From the NCBI GenBank assembly GCA_964417725.1, contig CAYQIV010000010.1, positions 40,299 through 104,298 of the forward strand: DNA of 64,000 nucleotides, given 5' to 3'. This DNA is from SHZI01 sp964417725 (GTDB taxonomy: Bacteria > Pseudomonadota > Gammaproteobacteria > Steroidobacterales > GCA-2729495). Position numbers and translations under genes: made by a program. Of the stretch, positions 8,048-16,440 are shown in pieces. The stretch's first letter is position 1, and the number at the start of each line of letters is the position of its first letter. The notes beneath the pieces were generated by a model. The model saw only the letters and a list, made by a program, of their open reading frames with translations. It did not search any database and was not told where the DNA came from.

Positions 8048-9415
8048 ATGAAACCAGGCATACGCAAGGCACGGCTGGCCGAAGGGCCGGTGGGCGCGGC
8101 GATCGTCTCGATGATGATGCCGATGCTCTTCGGCATGGTCGCCATCATTCTCAACGGCCTGGCCAGCGCCTGGTTCGTGGCGCGCATCAGCACCGCACAG
8201 CTGGCGGCGATCAGCTTCACCTTCCCGGTCAGCTTCATCGTCAGTTCGGTGTCGCTGGGCCTCGGCACCGGCACGTCGGCGGTCATCTCGCAGCTCTTCG
8301 GCACCGGCAACCGCAGCCAGATCAAACGGGTGACGCTGCACGCGATGCTGCTCAGCGTGGTCATCGGCCTGGCCGTTCTGGTCGCCGGCTATACGACCAT
8401 CGACCCGGTGTTCCGCCTGCTCGGTGCCCACGAGGAAACGCTGGCACTGATCCACCGCTACATGCGCATCTATTACTTCGGCGGCATCTTCCTCGTCGTG
8501 CCGATGGTCGCCAATGCCGTGTTGCGCGCCGCCGGCGATGCGCGCCGGCCGATGCTGATCATGGCGTCTTCTGCGCTCATCAACATCACCATCAGTCCAC
8601 TGCTGATCTTCGGCCTGTTCGGCCTGCCGCGCATGGAGATCGCCGGTGCGGCGCTGTCCGGCGTGATCTCCAACGCCGTGGTGTGTGCGCTGTCGCTGTA
8701 CTTCGTCGTGGCGCGGGAGAAGCTCGTCGACCTGGCCGACCCGGCGCTGGCACTCATCGGCGACTCCTGGCGCCGCATCCTGCACGTCGGCATCCCGTCG
8801 ATGACCAGCAGCCTGGTCTCGCCGCTGACCACGGCCTTCATCACCTGGCAGATCGCTTCCTTCGGCCAGGAGGCGGTGGCCGGCTTCGGCCTTGCCTCGC
8901 GTGTCGAGGCGCTGACGGTGATGGCGCTGATGGCGCTCGGTGCCGGCATGACGCCCTTCGTCGGCCAGAACATGGGTGCCGGCCACCTCGAGCGCGTCGC
9001 CGACGGCATGCGCTGGGCATACCGCTTCTCGCTGGTCTACGGCGCCATCATGGCGCTCGTCATGCTGGTCAGCGCGCCGTGGGTGGCCGCGTTCTTCACC
9101 GACAGCGAGACGGCACGACATGCGGCGATCCTCTACCTGCGCATCGTCTCGCTCGGATATTTCGCCCTCGGCGTCGCCATGGCCGTCAACGGTGCACTCA
9201 ACGCCATGGGCCGGCCCGTCGCCGCGATGTGGGTGTCGATGGCACGCACCGCGCTGGTCTATGCGCCGCTGGCCTTCATCCTCGGCCGGTTCATCGGCCT
9301 CGTCGGCATCTATATCGCCGCGGCCTGCGCCAGTGTGGTCGCCGGCGCGGTCGGCTGGCTGTGGTTCCGGGTGGTCATCGAGGAGAAGCGCAGCCGCCTG
9401 CGCGCTGCGGCCTGA
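8048..9415 (+). CDS. MATE family efflux transporter
   Basis: A 455-residue polytopic inner-membrane protein with about 12 hydrophobic segments. The first repeat begins IVSMMMPMLFGMVAIILNGL, and the second half restarts near HVGIPSMTSSLVSPLTTAF, the two-fold MATE architecture. The GLGTGTSAVISQLFGTGNRSQ loop and VGQNMGAGHLERV are the equivalent conserved loops in each half. MatE proteins exchange H+ or Na+ for organic cations or other toxic compounds. It may be co-transcribed with the dehydrogenase upstream. The substrate is unknown. Confidence 0.88.
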   Translation: MKPGIRKARLAEGPVGAAIVSMMMPMLFGMVAIILNGLASAWFVARISTAQLAAISFTFPVSFIVSSVSLGLGTGTSAVISQLFGTGNRSQIKRVTLHAMLLSVVIGLAVLVAGYTTIDPVFRLLGAHEETLALIHRYMRIYYFGGIFLVVPMVANAVLRAAGDARRPMLIMASSALINITISPLLIFGLFGLPRMEIAGAALSGVISNAVVCALSLYFVVAREKLVDLADPALALIGDSWRRILHVGIPSMTSSLVSPLTTAFITWQIASFGQEAVAGFGLASRVEALTVMALMALGAGMTPFVGQNMGAGHLERVADGMRWAYRFSLVYGAIMALVMLVSAPWVAAFFTDSETARHAAILYLRIVSLGYFALGVAMAVNGALNAMGRPVAAMWVSMARTALVYAPLAFILGRFIGLVGIYIAAACASVVAGAVGWLWFRVVIEEKRSRLRAAA

Positions 9416-9479
9416 GCGGGGCCGGATCCGCGATGCAGGCCACGGAATCACTTTTCCGCCCCGGCTAGGCTGTTCCAGC

Positions 9480-10184
9480 ATGCGCCCCAACCGCCGCAAC
9501 TACTATCGCATCCTGCACGTCCAGCCCGACGCGCCCGTGGAAATCATCCGTGCCAGCTATCGCACGCTGATGCAGCGCCTCCGCGCGCACCCCGATCTCG
9601 GCGGCGACCACTGGAACGCGGCGCTGATCAACGAGGCCTATCAGGTGCTGACCCATGCCGCGCGGCGCGCCGCCTATGACCTCGAGTTCAAGGCGGTACG
9701 GCGCCGGGCCATGCCGGCCCGTGACCCGGGCGAGACCATCCACACGGCGAGCGCGCGTGCCGGCTGCTTCTTCTGCGGCGTCCAGCCCACCGGCCTGCGG
9801 CCGCTCACCGTCAACGACATGTGCAGCAACTGCCGCAGCCCGCTCTACCCTGCCGACCGGCGCAAGCTCAACCGCGACGGCATGCGCAACATCAGCCGCC
9901 TGTCGCGTCGCCACCCGCTGGTGATCTTCAGCCGCTGGCCGCAGGCCCAGGCCCATACCGGCGAGAGCCGCGACATCTCCCTGCATGGCATCCGCTTCGT
10001 CACCGCCGAGGCACTCGCCGCCGGCGGCCTGGCCAAGATCGACAGCGACATCTGCCGCGCGGTGGCGCGCATCATCAACGTGCGCCCCAACGACGGCGGC
10101 GACGGGCGCTGGATGGTCGGTGCGGAATTCCTCAGCGTGGTCTTCCCCAGGCCACGCGGCGCCTTCGTCTCGCAGCGGATCTAG
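9480..10184 (+). CDS. J-domain, zinc-ribbon, PilZ-like protein
   Basis: A 234-residue protein with three recognisable parts. Residues 4-65 form a J domain including the essential HPD tripeptide (RAHPDLGG) between helices II and III, so it could stimulate a DnaK-type Hsp70. Residues about 95-125 hold two CxxC pairs (CFFCG and CSNCR), a zinc ribbon. The C-terminal 90 residues contain ESRDISLHGIRFVT and WMVGAEFLSV, which resemble the beta-barrel of PilZ domains, but the c-di-GMP-binding RxxxR is not obvious. A -10-like TAGGCT sits about eight bases before ATG 9480, so the transcript may have almost no leader. Partner and role are unknown. Confidence 0.7.
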   Translation: MRPNRRNYYRILHVQPDAPVEIIRASYRTLMQRLRAHPDLGGDHWNAALINEAYQVLTHAARRAAYDLEFKAVRRRAMPARDPGETIHTASARAGCFFCGVQPTGLRPLTVNDMCSNCRSPLYPADRRKLNRDGMRNISRLSRRHPLVIFSRWPQAQAHTGESRDISLHGIRFVTAEALAAGGLAKIDSDICRAVARIINVRPNDGGDGRWMVGAEFLSVVFPRPRGAFVSQRI

Positions 10185-10188
10185 GCGC

Positions 10189-10935
10189 TCACATCGAGGC
10201 CAGGGCATCGAGGGTGGCGGCCGTCACCAGCCGCCACTGCGTCGGCCCGTCGATGCTCGCCTGCCACTCCTCGACGTAGCGACCGCTGCTGTAGGCACCG
10301 AACTGCATGTGGTTGCCGCCGGGAATGCCGACCCACGTGCTGTCTGCGGGGAACAGGTGACGCTGGGCCACGAAGGACTGCGGCGGGCTGCCGTCGGGTT
10401 TTGCGCGGTGGATGTTCCACACCGGGATGCCCGCCTCGGCGAGGCTGTTGTTCGACGGCGGGTAGGAATCCCAGAGGATCAGGCCGCTGGCAAAACCGGG
10501 GTGCTCATGGACGAAGCGCGCGGCCATTGCACCGCCCATCGAATGGCCGATCAGCACCCAGCGCTGCACGCCGGGGAAATCGTCGCGGACGGCCAGCGCA
10601 CGGTTGCCGGCGAAGATGGCGAAATCGAAGGGCATCGGCACGCCGACGACGAGATAGCCGGCCTCGGCCACCCCGCGCAGCGTGGTGGCGTAGCCGCGCA
10701 CGTCGGCATTGGCGCCGGGATAGACGATGACGCCGACGCGCGGGTCACGCCCGCGCGGCTTCATGACCAGCCAGCGGTCCATGCGGATGTCGAGCGTGTC
10801 GCCGGGTTCGAGCGCCGCCAATGCCTCGGGGGCCGGCCGGGCGTTGCGCCAGGCGGTGAAGGCGTACATCGCGGCGACACCGAGCACGGCCAGCGCGACG
10901 AGGGTGACCAGTGTGTATCGGAAGAATTTCTTCAT
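10189..10935 (-). CDS. Membrane-anchored alpha/beta hydrolase
   Basis: A 248-residue protein. Residues 4-24 (FFRYTLVTLVALAVLGVAAM) form a signal anchor or uncleaved signal peptide. The rest is an alpha/beta-hydrolase core with the nucleophile elbow GHSMGG (Ser near residue 130), an acidic candidate in ILWDSYPP, and GGNHMQFG, which supplies the likely catalytic His. It resembles the Abhydrolase_5/dienelactone-hydrolase-like group. The start could also be ATG 10944, three codons upstream; neither has a good ribosome site. It converges tail to tail with the J-domain gene with only four bases between stops. Confidence 0.75.
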   Translation of the reverse strand: MKKFFRYTLVTLVALAVLGVAAMYAFTAWRNARPAPEALAALEPGDTLDIRMDRWLVMKPRGRDPRVGVIVYPGANADVRGYATTLRGVAEAGYLVVGVPMPFDFAIFAGNRALAVRDDFPGVQRWVLIGHSMGGAMAARFVHEHPGFASGLILWDSYPPSNNSLAEAGIPVWNIHRAKPDGSPPQSFVAQRHLFPADSTWVGIPGGNHMQFGAYSSGRYVEEWQASIDGPTQWRLVTAATLDALASM

Positions 10936-11069
10936 CGGGGACATCCGCAGCGGAACCGGCAGGCGGCACCTTAGCACCGGGGCCCGTGGCCGTCAGCATC
11001 CGCACCGCGCATCATCACGACGGCACGTACCGCGACCGGCCGGCGGTAGGCGGCGCCGGGGTGCACCGC

Positions 11070-11075
11070 TACAAT
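11070..11075 (+). promoter_or_regulatory. Possible -10 element of the first LLM gene
   Basis: TACAAT occurs 63 bases before the GTG start at 11138, in the divergent gap with the hydrolase. It fits a sigma-70 -10 hexamer; no clear -35 was seen. Confidence 0.3.
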
Positions 11076-11137
11076 GGCGCGCGCCGGCGCCCGTATCCCG
11101 CCTGCCGGCCCTTCGCCATGTCCCGCAGGAGAGCCCC

Positions 11138-12163
11138 GTGGAAGTCGATATCATCCTCGAACCGGACCTCGGTCCCGCACAGATCGTCGAGCTGGCCCAG
11201 GCCGCCGAACGCTACGGCGTTCGCGCCGTGTGGACCTCGAACTACTTCGCCCACTGGGACCCTTTCATCAGCCTGGTGCCGGTGGCCCAGGCCACCCGCC
11301 GGCTGTTGCTCGGCGCGCTCGCCGTCAGCCCTTTCGAGATGCACCCACTGAAGATCGCCAACGGCGTGCTGTCGCTGAACGAGATCTCGGGCGGGCGGGC
11401 GATGGTTGCGGTCGGCCCCGGTGAGGGCAACCTCGACGCCATGGGCCTGAAAAAGCCGCCCAAGGTGGTGCTGGCCGCCCGCGAGGCGATCGAGATCGTG
11501 CGCGGCGCCGGCCACAAGAGCCTGGCCACGGACGGCTACCGTGGCGAGATCTACAGCGTCAACTACCCGTGCGCCTACGACTGGCTCAAGGCCCCACCGC
11601 CATTCATCTATGGCACCGCCTATCGCCACCAGATGATGCGCATGGAGGCCCGCGTCGCCGATGGCGTGTTCATCGGCTGCACGCCGCTGGAGATCATCGC
11701 CCCGGCCATCGACAACATCCGCATCGGTGCGGCGAAGCGCGAACCGGGCCGCGCACCGCTGCGCATCAACAGCTTCTGGGCCTGGCACGTCAAGAAGGAC
11801 CGCGCCGAGGCCTATCGCGAGTCGCGCCGCGAACTGGCGTGGCGCGCGCGCAAGCTCGACGGCGAGCTGATCCGCCTGTGGCTGTCGGAGGACGAGGTCA
11901 AACTCGTGACGGACAACTTCGACAAGTTCGTCGCCGCGTGGTTCGACCGCTCGGGGAATGTCCAGGGCGTGCCGGAAGCGCTGTGCAACCGCCTGTGCGA
12001 AGGGTTGACCTCGACCGGCGGCCTCGATGACCTCGACCGCGAGATCGAGCGTTTCCGCCAGTTCGGCGCCGCCGGTCAGACCGAGATCGCGCTCCGCCTG
12101 CACGACCAACCGATGGAGGCGCTGAAGATCATCGGCGAACGCGTGGTGCCGGCGCTGGCCTGA
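11138..12163 (+). CDS. LLM-class flavin-dependent oxidoreductase (copy 1)
   Basis: A 341-residue luciferase-like TIM-barrel monooxygenase/reductase that uses FMN or F420. Landmarks are VAQATRRLLLGALAVSPFE, HPLKIANGVLSLNEISGGR and VAVGPGEGN, the flavin-pocket loops of the family. The start is GTG 11138, chosen because CAGGAGA lies just upstream and the encoded EVDIILEPDLG aligns with the first strand of the copy at 52875 (MRIHLIFEASLPG). The two proteins share the internal block NSFWAWHVK/NNFWAWHVK and end alike (IGERVVPALA / LGERVLPALA), so they are paralogues about 41 kb apart. The substrate is unknown. Confidence 0.85.
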   Translation: MEVDIILEPDLGPAQIVELAQAAERYGVRAVWTSNYFAHWDPFISLVPVAQATRRLLLGALAVSPFEMHPLKIANGVLSLNEISGGRAMVAVGPGEGNLDAMGLKKPPKVVLAAREAIEIVRGAGHKSLATDGYRGEIYSVNYPCAYDWLKAPPPFIYGTAYRHQMMRMEARVADGVFIGCTPLEIIAPAIDNIRIGAAKREPGRAPLRINSFWAWHVKKDRAEAYRESRRELAWRARKLDGELIRLWLSEDEVKLVTDNFDKFVAAWFDRSGNVQGVPEALCNRLCEGLTSTGGLDDLDREIERFRQFGAAGQTEIALRLHDQPMEALKIIGERVVPALA

Positions 12164-12266
12164 GGGCCTGAGGGCCCGGCCACCCGGATGCGCCCGCCGG
12201 CGTGGGCGCGCCGGCCGCAGGCCCCGCCGGGGCGCACGGCCGACGGGGTCACGGGACCAGCAGCGG

Positions 12267-13313
12267 TCAGTCGTTGACGAGCGCCGCCGCCGGGGCATTC
12301 AGCGCCGCCAGCCGCCGGCTGACCAGCGCACCGACCGTGGCCACGGGATGCGGCAGGGCCGTGAAGCACGGCGGCTTGCGGCGCAACGCCGCCCAGCCTT
12401 CCTGGGCGATCACCTGGCGCAGGTGGTCGAGATTGCGCTGGATGGCCTCGAGGTAGGGGTTGCGGCCATCGTAGAGCACCTCGACGTAGCGATACGCGCG
12501 GTTGTAGCCGACATCGAGCCGCTGACGTGCGGAGGATTCCCAGAACGCGATCGTCTGGCGCAGGAGGTCATGCCCCGAGCCATAGCGGACGGCCGTATCG
12601 CCTTCGCCCTGGGGCGCGATGGCGATGCCGGCGAGGACAAACTCGGCATAGAGCCGGTCACGGCATTTTTCCAGGTAGCAGCGGTCGGCCATCTGCGCGA
12701 GCATGTCGGCGGTGCCGAGGAGATGGCCGACGAGGCTGTCCTGCGGGTCGTCGAGCTCGAGGTCTTCGGCCGCCCGCTCGTAACCGGTGAAGTGCAGCAG
12801 CTCGGTGGCCAGCGGCACCTTGTCGGCCAGCCCGAGGCGCGGCAGCAGCCCGGCGAGCAGCGATGCGCCACGCGTGATGTGGCAGGGCGTGTATTCGGCA
12901 CCGTTGCGCGCCGGCTCGCCGGTACGGCGGATGTAGCCGGCGTCGTGGAACAGCGCGCAGATCAGGCCGAGCGTGACGCGCACCTCGCCGAGGCGGTCGC
13001 CCGGTGCGCTGGCCAGCTCGTGCCCGGTGAGCAGGCGCGCCATCGCCAGCGTGACATCGAGCGAGTGCTGGGTGTCGTGGTAGAGGGTGTCGCAGCCGAC
13101 GTAGCCCTGGAGCTGCCCGGTGTAGAGGCGGCGAAAATCGTGGAAGGCCAGCCAGAGGGTGTCGAAGGCGGCGCCCGGGCAGGCGCGCTCGTAAAGCTGC
13201 TCGACGGCAAAGCGCACTGCATCGACGGAACTGACGCGCACCGTGCCGGTGACGTCGTGGTCGCTGTGCCGTTGCGGCGGGGACGGAGGAGCCGCTGGCG
13301 AGCGCGGGTTCAT
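12267..13313 (-). CDS. HD-domain metal-dependent phosphohydrolase
   Basis: A 348-residue cytosolic protein of the HD/PDEase superfamily. TLYHDTQHSLDV near residue 75 supplies the first His and an HD-like pair, and LICALFHDAGYIRR about 40 residues later supplies the HD dyad. CHITRGASLLAG and TELLHFTGYE follow at the spacing expected for later metal ligands. The spacing resembles class I cyclic-nucleotide phosphodiesterases as much as other HD hydrolases. The C-terminal 100 residues are helical with no identified domain. ATG 13313 is chosen because an upstream extension would be low-complexity and Arg/Gly-rich. The substrate is unresolved. Confidence 0.75.
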   Translation of the reverse strand: MNPRSPAAPPSPPQRHSDHDVTGTVRVSSVDAVRFAVEQLYERACPGAAFDTLWLAFHDFRRLYTGQLQGYVGCDTLYHDTQHSLDVTLAMARLLTGHELASAPGDRLGEVRVTLGLICALFHDAGYIRRTGEPARNGAEYTPCHITRGASLLAGLLPRLGLADKVPLATELLHFTGYERAAEDLELDDPQDSLVGHLLGTADMLAQMADRCYLEKCRDRLYAEFVLAGIAIAPQGEGDTAVRYGSGHDLLRQTIAFWESSARQRLDVGYNRAYRYVEVLYDGRNPYLEAIQRNLDHLRQVIAQEGWAALRRKPPCFTALPHPVATVGALVSRRLAALNAPAAALVND

Positions 13314-13420
13314 GGCCAACCTGCCGGTGCCGGCAATGCCGATGGCCCGAATTCTTGCACGCCCAGCCGGGGCCGGCAATGCGCCTGTCCCGTGCCGACG
13401 CGGGGTTTTTGCTCAGCCGT

Positions 13421-14182
13421 TCACAGCACGGCGACCACGGGCGCGTGGTCGGAGGGCTTGTCGAGACGCCGCGGGGCGGTGTCGATGACCGCCGCCGTAC
13501 AGCGCTGCGCGAGGGCCGCCGACAGCAGGATGAGGTCGATGCGCAGGCCGTGGTTGCGGCGGAAGCCGCCGGCCCGGTAGTCCCACCACGAGAAGCTCGC
13601 CGGCGGCTGCTCGAACAGGCGGAAGGCGTCGACCAGGCCGATGTCGAGCAACGCGCGCAGCTGGGCGCGTTCCGGGCCGCTGCACAGCACCTTGTCGCGC
13701 CATTGCGCCGGATCGTGGACGTCGCGGTCCTCCGGGGCAACATTGAAATCGCCGACGATGGCCAGTCCGGGGTGGCGCATCAGCTCGTCGCGCGCATAGG
13801 CGATGAAGGCATCGAACCAGTCGAGCTTGTAGCGGTACTTGTCCGAACCGACGCTCTGGCCGTTGGGCACGTAGATGTCGATGACGCGCACGTCGCCCCA
13901 GCTCGCAGCGATCACCCGCCGCTGCGGGTCATCGAAACCGGGGATGTCCCGGCACACATCGGTGGCCGGCTCGCGCGACAGCAGCGCCACGCCGTTGTAG
14001 CCCTTCTGGCCGTTGAAGACGCAGTGATAGCCGGTGGCCGCGATGGCCTCGTGCGGAAAGCCCGCGGCGTCGGCCTTGATCTCCTGCAGGGCCAGCACGT
14101 CGGGTGCGTTCTCGCCCAGCCAGTCGCCGACGTGCGCCAGCCGCTGGCGGATCGAGTTGACGTTCCAGGTGGCGAGCCGCAT
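13421..14182 (-). CDS. xthA: Exodeoxyribonuclease III
   Basis: A 253-residue AP endonuclease/3'-5' exonuclease of the EEP superfamily, acting in base excision repair. Motifs: TWNVNSIRQRL (Asn ligand), ALQEIKAD (metal Glu), YVPNGQSVGSDKY (catalytic Tyr), GDFNVAPEDRD (Asp/Asn), GLRIDLIL and the terminal SDHAPVV (catalytic His). The start is set at ATG 14182; a GTG codon lies immediately upstream. Length is normal for the Xth family. It follows the M3 peptidase gene on the same strand by 33 bases and could share its transcript. Confidence 0.92.
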   Translation of the reverse strand: MRLATWNVNSIRQRLAHVGDWLGENAPDVLALQEIKADAAGFPHEAIAATGYHCVFNGQKGYNGVALLSREPATDVCRDIPGFDDPQRRVIAASWGDVRVIDIYVPNGQSVGSDKYRYKLDWFDAFIAYARDELMRHPGLAIVGDFNVAPEDRDVHDPAQWRDKVLCSGPERAQLRALLDIGLVDAFRLFEQPPASFSWWDYRAGGFRRNHGLRIDLILLSAALAQRCTAAVIDTAPRRLDKPSDHAPVVAVL

Positions 14183-14215
14183 CACGGGCGGCCGGTAACC
14201 GAAGCCGGCATCCCG

Positions 14216-16327
14216 TCAGCGACCGCCCGCCGCACCGACGCGTGCCGGCATCACCCCTTCGGGCGCCATGCCGGGGGCGACATCGTCCGGCGAAACGCCG
14301 ATGCCCGCCTGGCGCAGCAGTGCATCGACCTGTGCCGGTCGGCCGCGGAAGGCGACATAGGCCTCGCCGATGTCGCGCGAGCCGCCGATGGCGAGGATCT
14401 CGCCGAGGAACCGCTCGGCCAGCGCGGTATCGAACAGGCCACCCTCCTCGAAGGCGGCGAAGGCATCCGCGGCCAGCACCTCGGCCCACTTGTAGCTGTA
14501 GTAACCCGCAGCGTAGCCGCCGGCAAAGATGTGCGAGAAGCTGTGGGCAAAGCGGTTCCAGTCCTGATAAATGACGACCGACACCGCATCGCGGACCTCT
14601 TTGAGGATTTCGCCGACGCGCCCGCCGCGCGCCGGGTCGTACCCGGCGTGCAGGCGCAGGTCGAACAGCGCGTACTCGACCTGCCGCATCATGTGCAGCG
14701 CTGAGTGGAAATTGCGTGACTCGCGCAGGCGACGCACCATGTCCGCCGGCAGCGGCTCGCCCGTCTGCCAGTGCGAGGACACCATGGCCAGCACGGCCGG
14801 CTCCCAGGCGAAGGACTCCATGAACTGGCTGGGCAGTTCGACGGCATCCCACGGCACGCCGTTGATGCCGGCGATACTCGGGTAGTCGATGCGCGTCAGC
14901 AGGTGATGCAGCACGTGGCCCATTTCGTGGAACAGGGTCACGACGTCGTCGTGGGTCAGCAGGCACGGCGTGTCGCCGACCGGCAGGGCGTAGTTGCACA
15001 CCAGATGGGCCACGGGGCGCTGCAGGGTGTTGTCGTCGCGCATGCGGTTGAGGGCCTGGTCCATCCAGGCGCCGCTGCGCTTGTTCTGGCGGGCGAAGAA
15101 ATCCATGTAACAGCCACCGACCGCCGTGCCCTCGCGATCGACCACGCGGTAATGGCGCACGTGCCGCTCCCAGGCCGGCAAATCATCGCGGACGAAGCGC
15201 ACGCCATAGAGGCGCCCGACGATATCGAACAGCCCGCCGAGCACGTGTTCGAGGGGGAAGTACGGCCGCAGCGCTTCGTCGGAAATGGCATGACGGTGAT
15301 GGCGGAGCTTTTCAGCGTAGTAGGCGAGGTCCCACGGGTCGAGCGCGTGGCCGGCAAATGCCTCCAGTTCCTCGAGTTCGCGGCGCGCCGCCGGCAGGGC
15401 GTGTTGCGTGAGCTGATCGAGGAAGGCGCGCACCTCGTCGACCGAACGCGCCATGCGCGTGGCCAGCGCGTAGTCGGCGTAGGTGTCGAAACCGACGAGC
15501 CCGGCCGCTTCGTGGCGCAGCTTGAGGATGTGCTCCATGACCTCGCTGTTGTCGGTCTGCGGCGCATAGCGGTCCTTGTCGGAGGCGCGCGTCACCCAGC
15601 CGCGGTACACGCGGTAACGCAGGTCCGAATCGTCGGCGTAGGTCGTGATCGCCTGAAAGACCGGCTGCGTCAGGTCGAAGAGCCAGCCATCCTGGTTCTT
15701 CGCCCGGGCCTTCTGCGCCGCCGCCTCGAGGACCATCGACGGCAGGCCGCCGATGCGGCGCTCGTCGGTGATGTGCATGGACCAGGCGGCGGCCGAGTCG
15801 ATGAGGTGCTGCTCGAAGGCAGCCTCGGCGCGGGCCATCTCTTCCATGATGGTCTGGAAACGCGCCTTGCGCGAGTCGTCGAGGTGCACCCCGGCAAGAC
15901 GGAAGTCGCGCACGGCGAGCTCCAGCAGGCGGGCCGCGCCGCTGTCGTCGCGCGGCGTGCGCGCCACCAGCCGCTCGTAGAGTTCGAACAACCGGCGATT
16001 GTGGCCGAGCTCGGTCGCGTAACGTGAGACGGCCGGCAGGGCGGCGTTGTAGGCCTCGCGCAGCGGCGGTGTGTTGAGCACCGAATGCAGGTGGTTGACC
16101 GGCGCCCAGACGCGGTGCAGGCGCTCGGCGAGGGCCTCGATGCGCGGCACGATGCGGTCGAAGGCCTCGGCACCGGGGGTCACGGCGGCGAGGAGCGCGG
16201 CGAGGTCGGCACGGTTGCGGGCCAGCGTCTCGTCGACGGCCGGGGCGATATGCTCCGGCTGGATGGCGGTGAAATCGGGCAGGCCGGGCGGGGCCAGCAG
16301 GGGGTTCGATTCCATTCGGGTGTCCAT
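14216..16327 (-). CDS. prlC: Oligopeptidase A (M3 metallopeptidase)
   Basis: A 703-residue cytosolic zinc peptidase that degrades short peptides, including cleaved signal peptides. The zinc site VVTLFHEMGHVLHHLL (HExxH, near residue 465) is followed by SQFMESFAWE, which provides the third ligand Glu. The N-terminus ESNPLLAPPGLPDF closely follows the start of OpdA/PrlC proteins. Possible starts are ATG 16327 and ATG 16315; no clear ribosome site separates them. Length matches the family (about 680). It is divergent from the glutathione reductase gene. Confidence 0.9.
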   Translation of the reverse strand: MDTRMESNPLLAPPGLPDFTAIQPEHIAPAVDETLARNRADLAALLAAVTPGAEAFDRIVPRIEALAERLHRVWAPVNHLHSVLNTPPLREAYNAALPAVSRYATELGHNRRLFELYERLVARTPRDDSGAARLLELAVRDFRLAGVHLDDSRKARFQTIMEEMARAEAAFEQHLIDSAAAWSMHITDERRIGGLPSMVLEAAAQKARAKNQDGWLFDLTQPVFQAITTYADDSDLRYRVYRGWVTRASDKDRYAPQTDNSEVMEHILKLRHEAAGLVGFDTYADYALATRMARSVDEVRAFLDQLTQHALPAARRELEELEAFAGHALDPWDLAYYAEKLRHHRHAISDEALRPYFPLEHVLGGLFDIVGRLYGVRFVRDDLPAWERHVRHYRVVDREGTAVGGCYMDFFARQNKRSGAWMDQALNRMRDDNTLQRPVAHLVCNYALPVGDTPCLLTHDDVVTLFHEMGHVLHHLLTRIDYPSIAGINGVPWDAVELPSQFMESFAWEPAVLAMVSSHWQTGEPLPADMVRRLRESRNFHSALHMMRQVEYALFDLRLHAGYDPARGGRVGEILKEVRDAVSVVIYQDWNRFAHSFSHIFAGGYAAGYYSYKWAEVLAADAFAAFEEGGLFDTALAERFLGEILAIGGSRDIGEAYVAFRGRPAQVDALLRQAGIGVSPDDVAPGMAPEGVMPARVGAAGGR

Positions 16328-16406
16328 TGGCAAGGCCCATCGATTCGGTCTGGATTGGGCCTCATGCTACCGGAAAAGGGCCGGGATGGGCCCGCCGGGG
16401 CCTTGC

Positions 16407-16412
16407 TACACT
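16407..16412 (+). promoter_or_regulatory. Possible -10 element of gor
   Basis: TACACT lies 28 bases before ATG 16441, with CCCGGAG as ribosome site between. It falls in the divergent gap between prlC and gor. The -35 is not recognisable. Confidence 0.3.
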
Positions 16413-16440
16413 GCGCGCCCGACCCGCCCGGAGCCCGGAA

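Noticed and set aside
16296..16320. GGTTCGATTCC, resembling a tRNA T-arm
   Set aside because: It lies inside prlC and no cloverleaf can be folded around it. No tRNA was found anywhere in the window.
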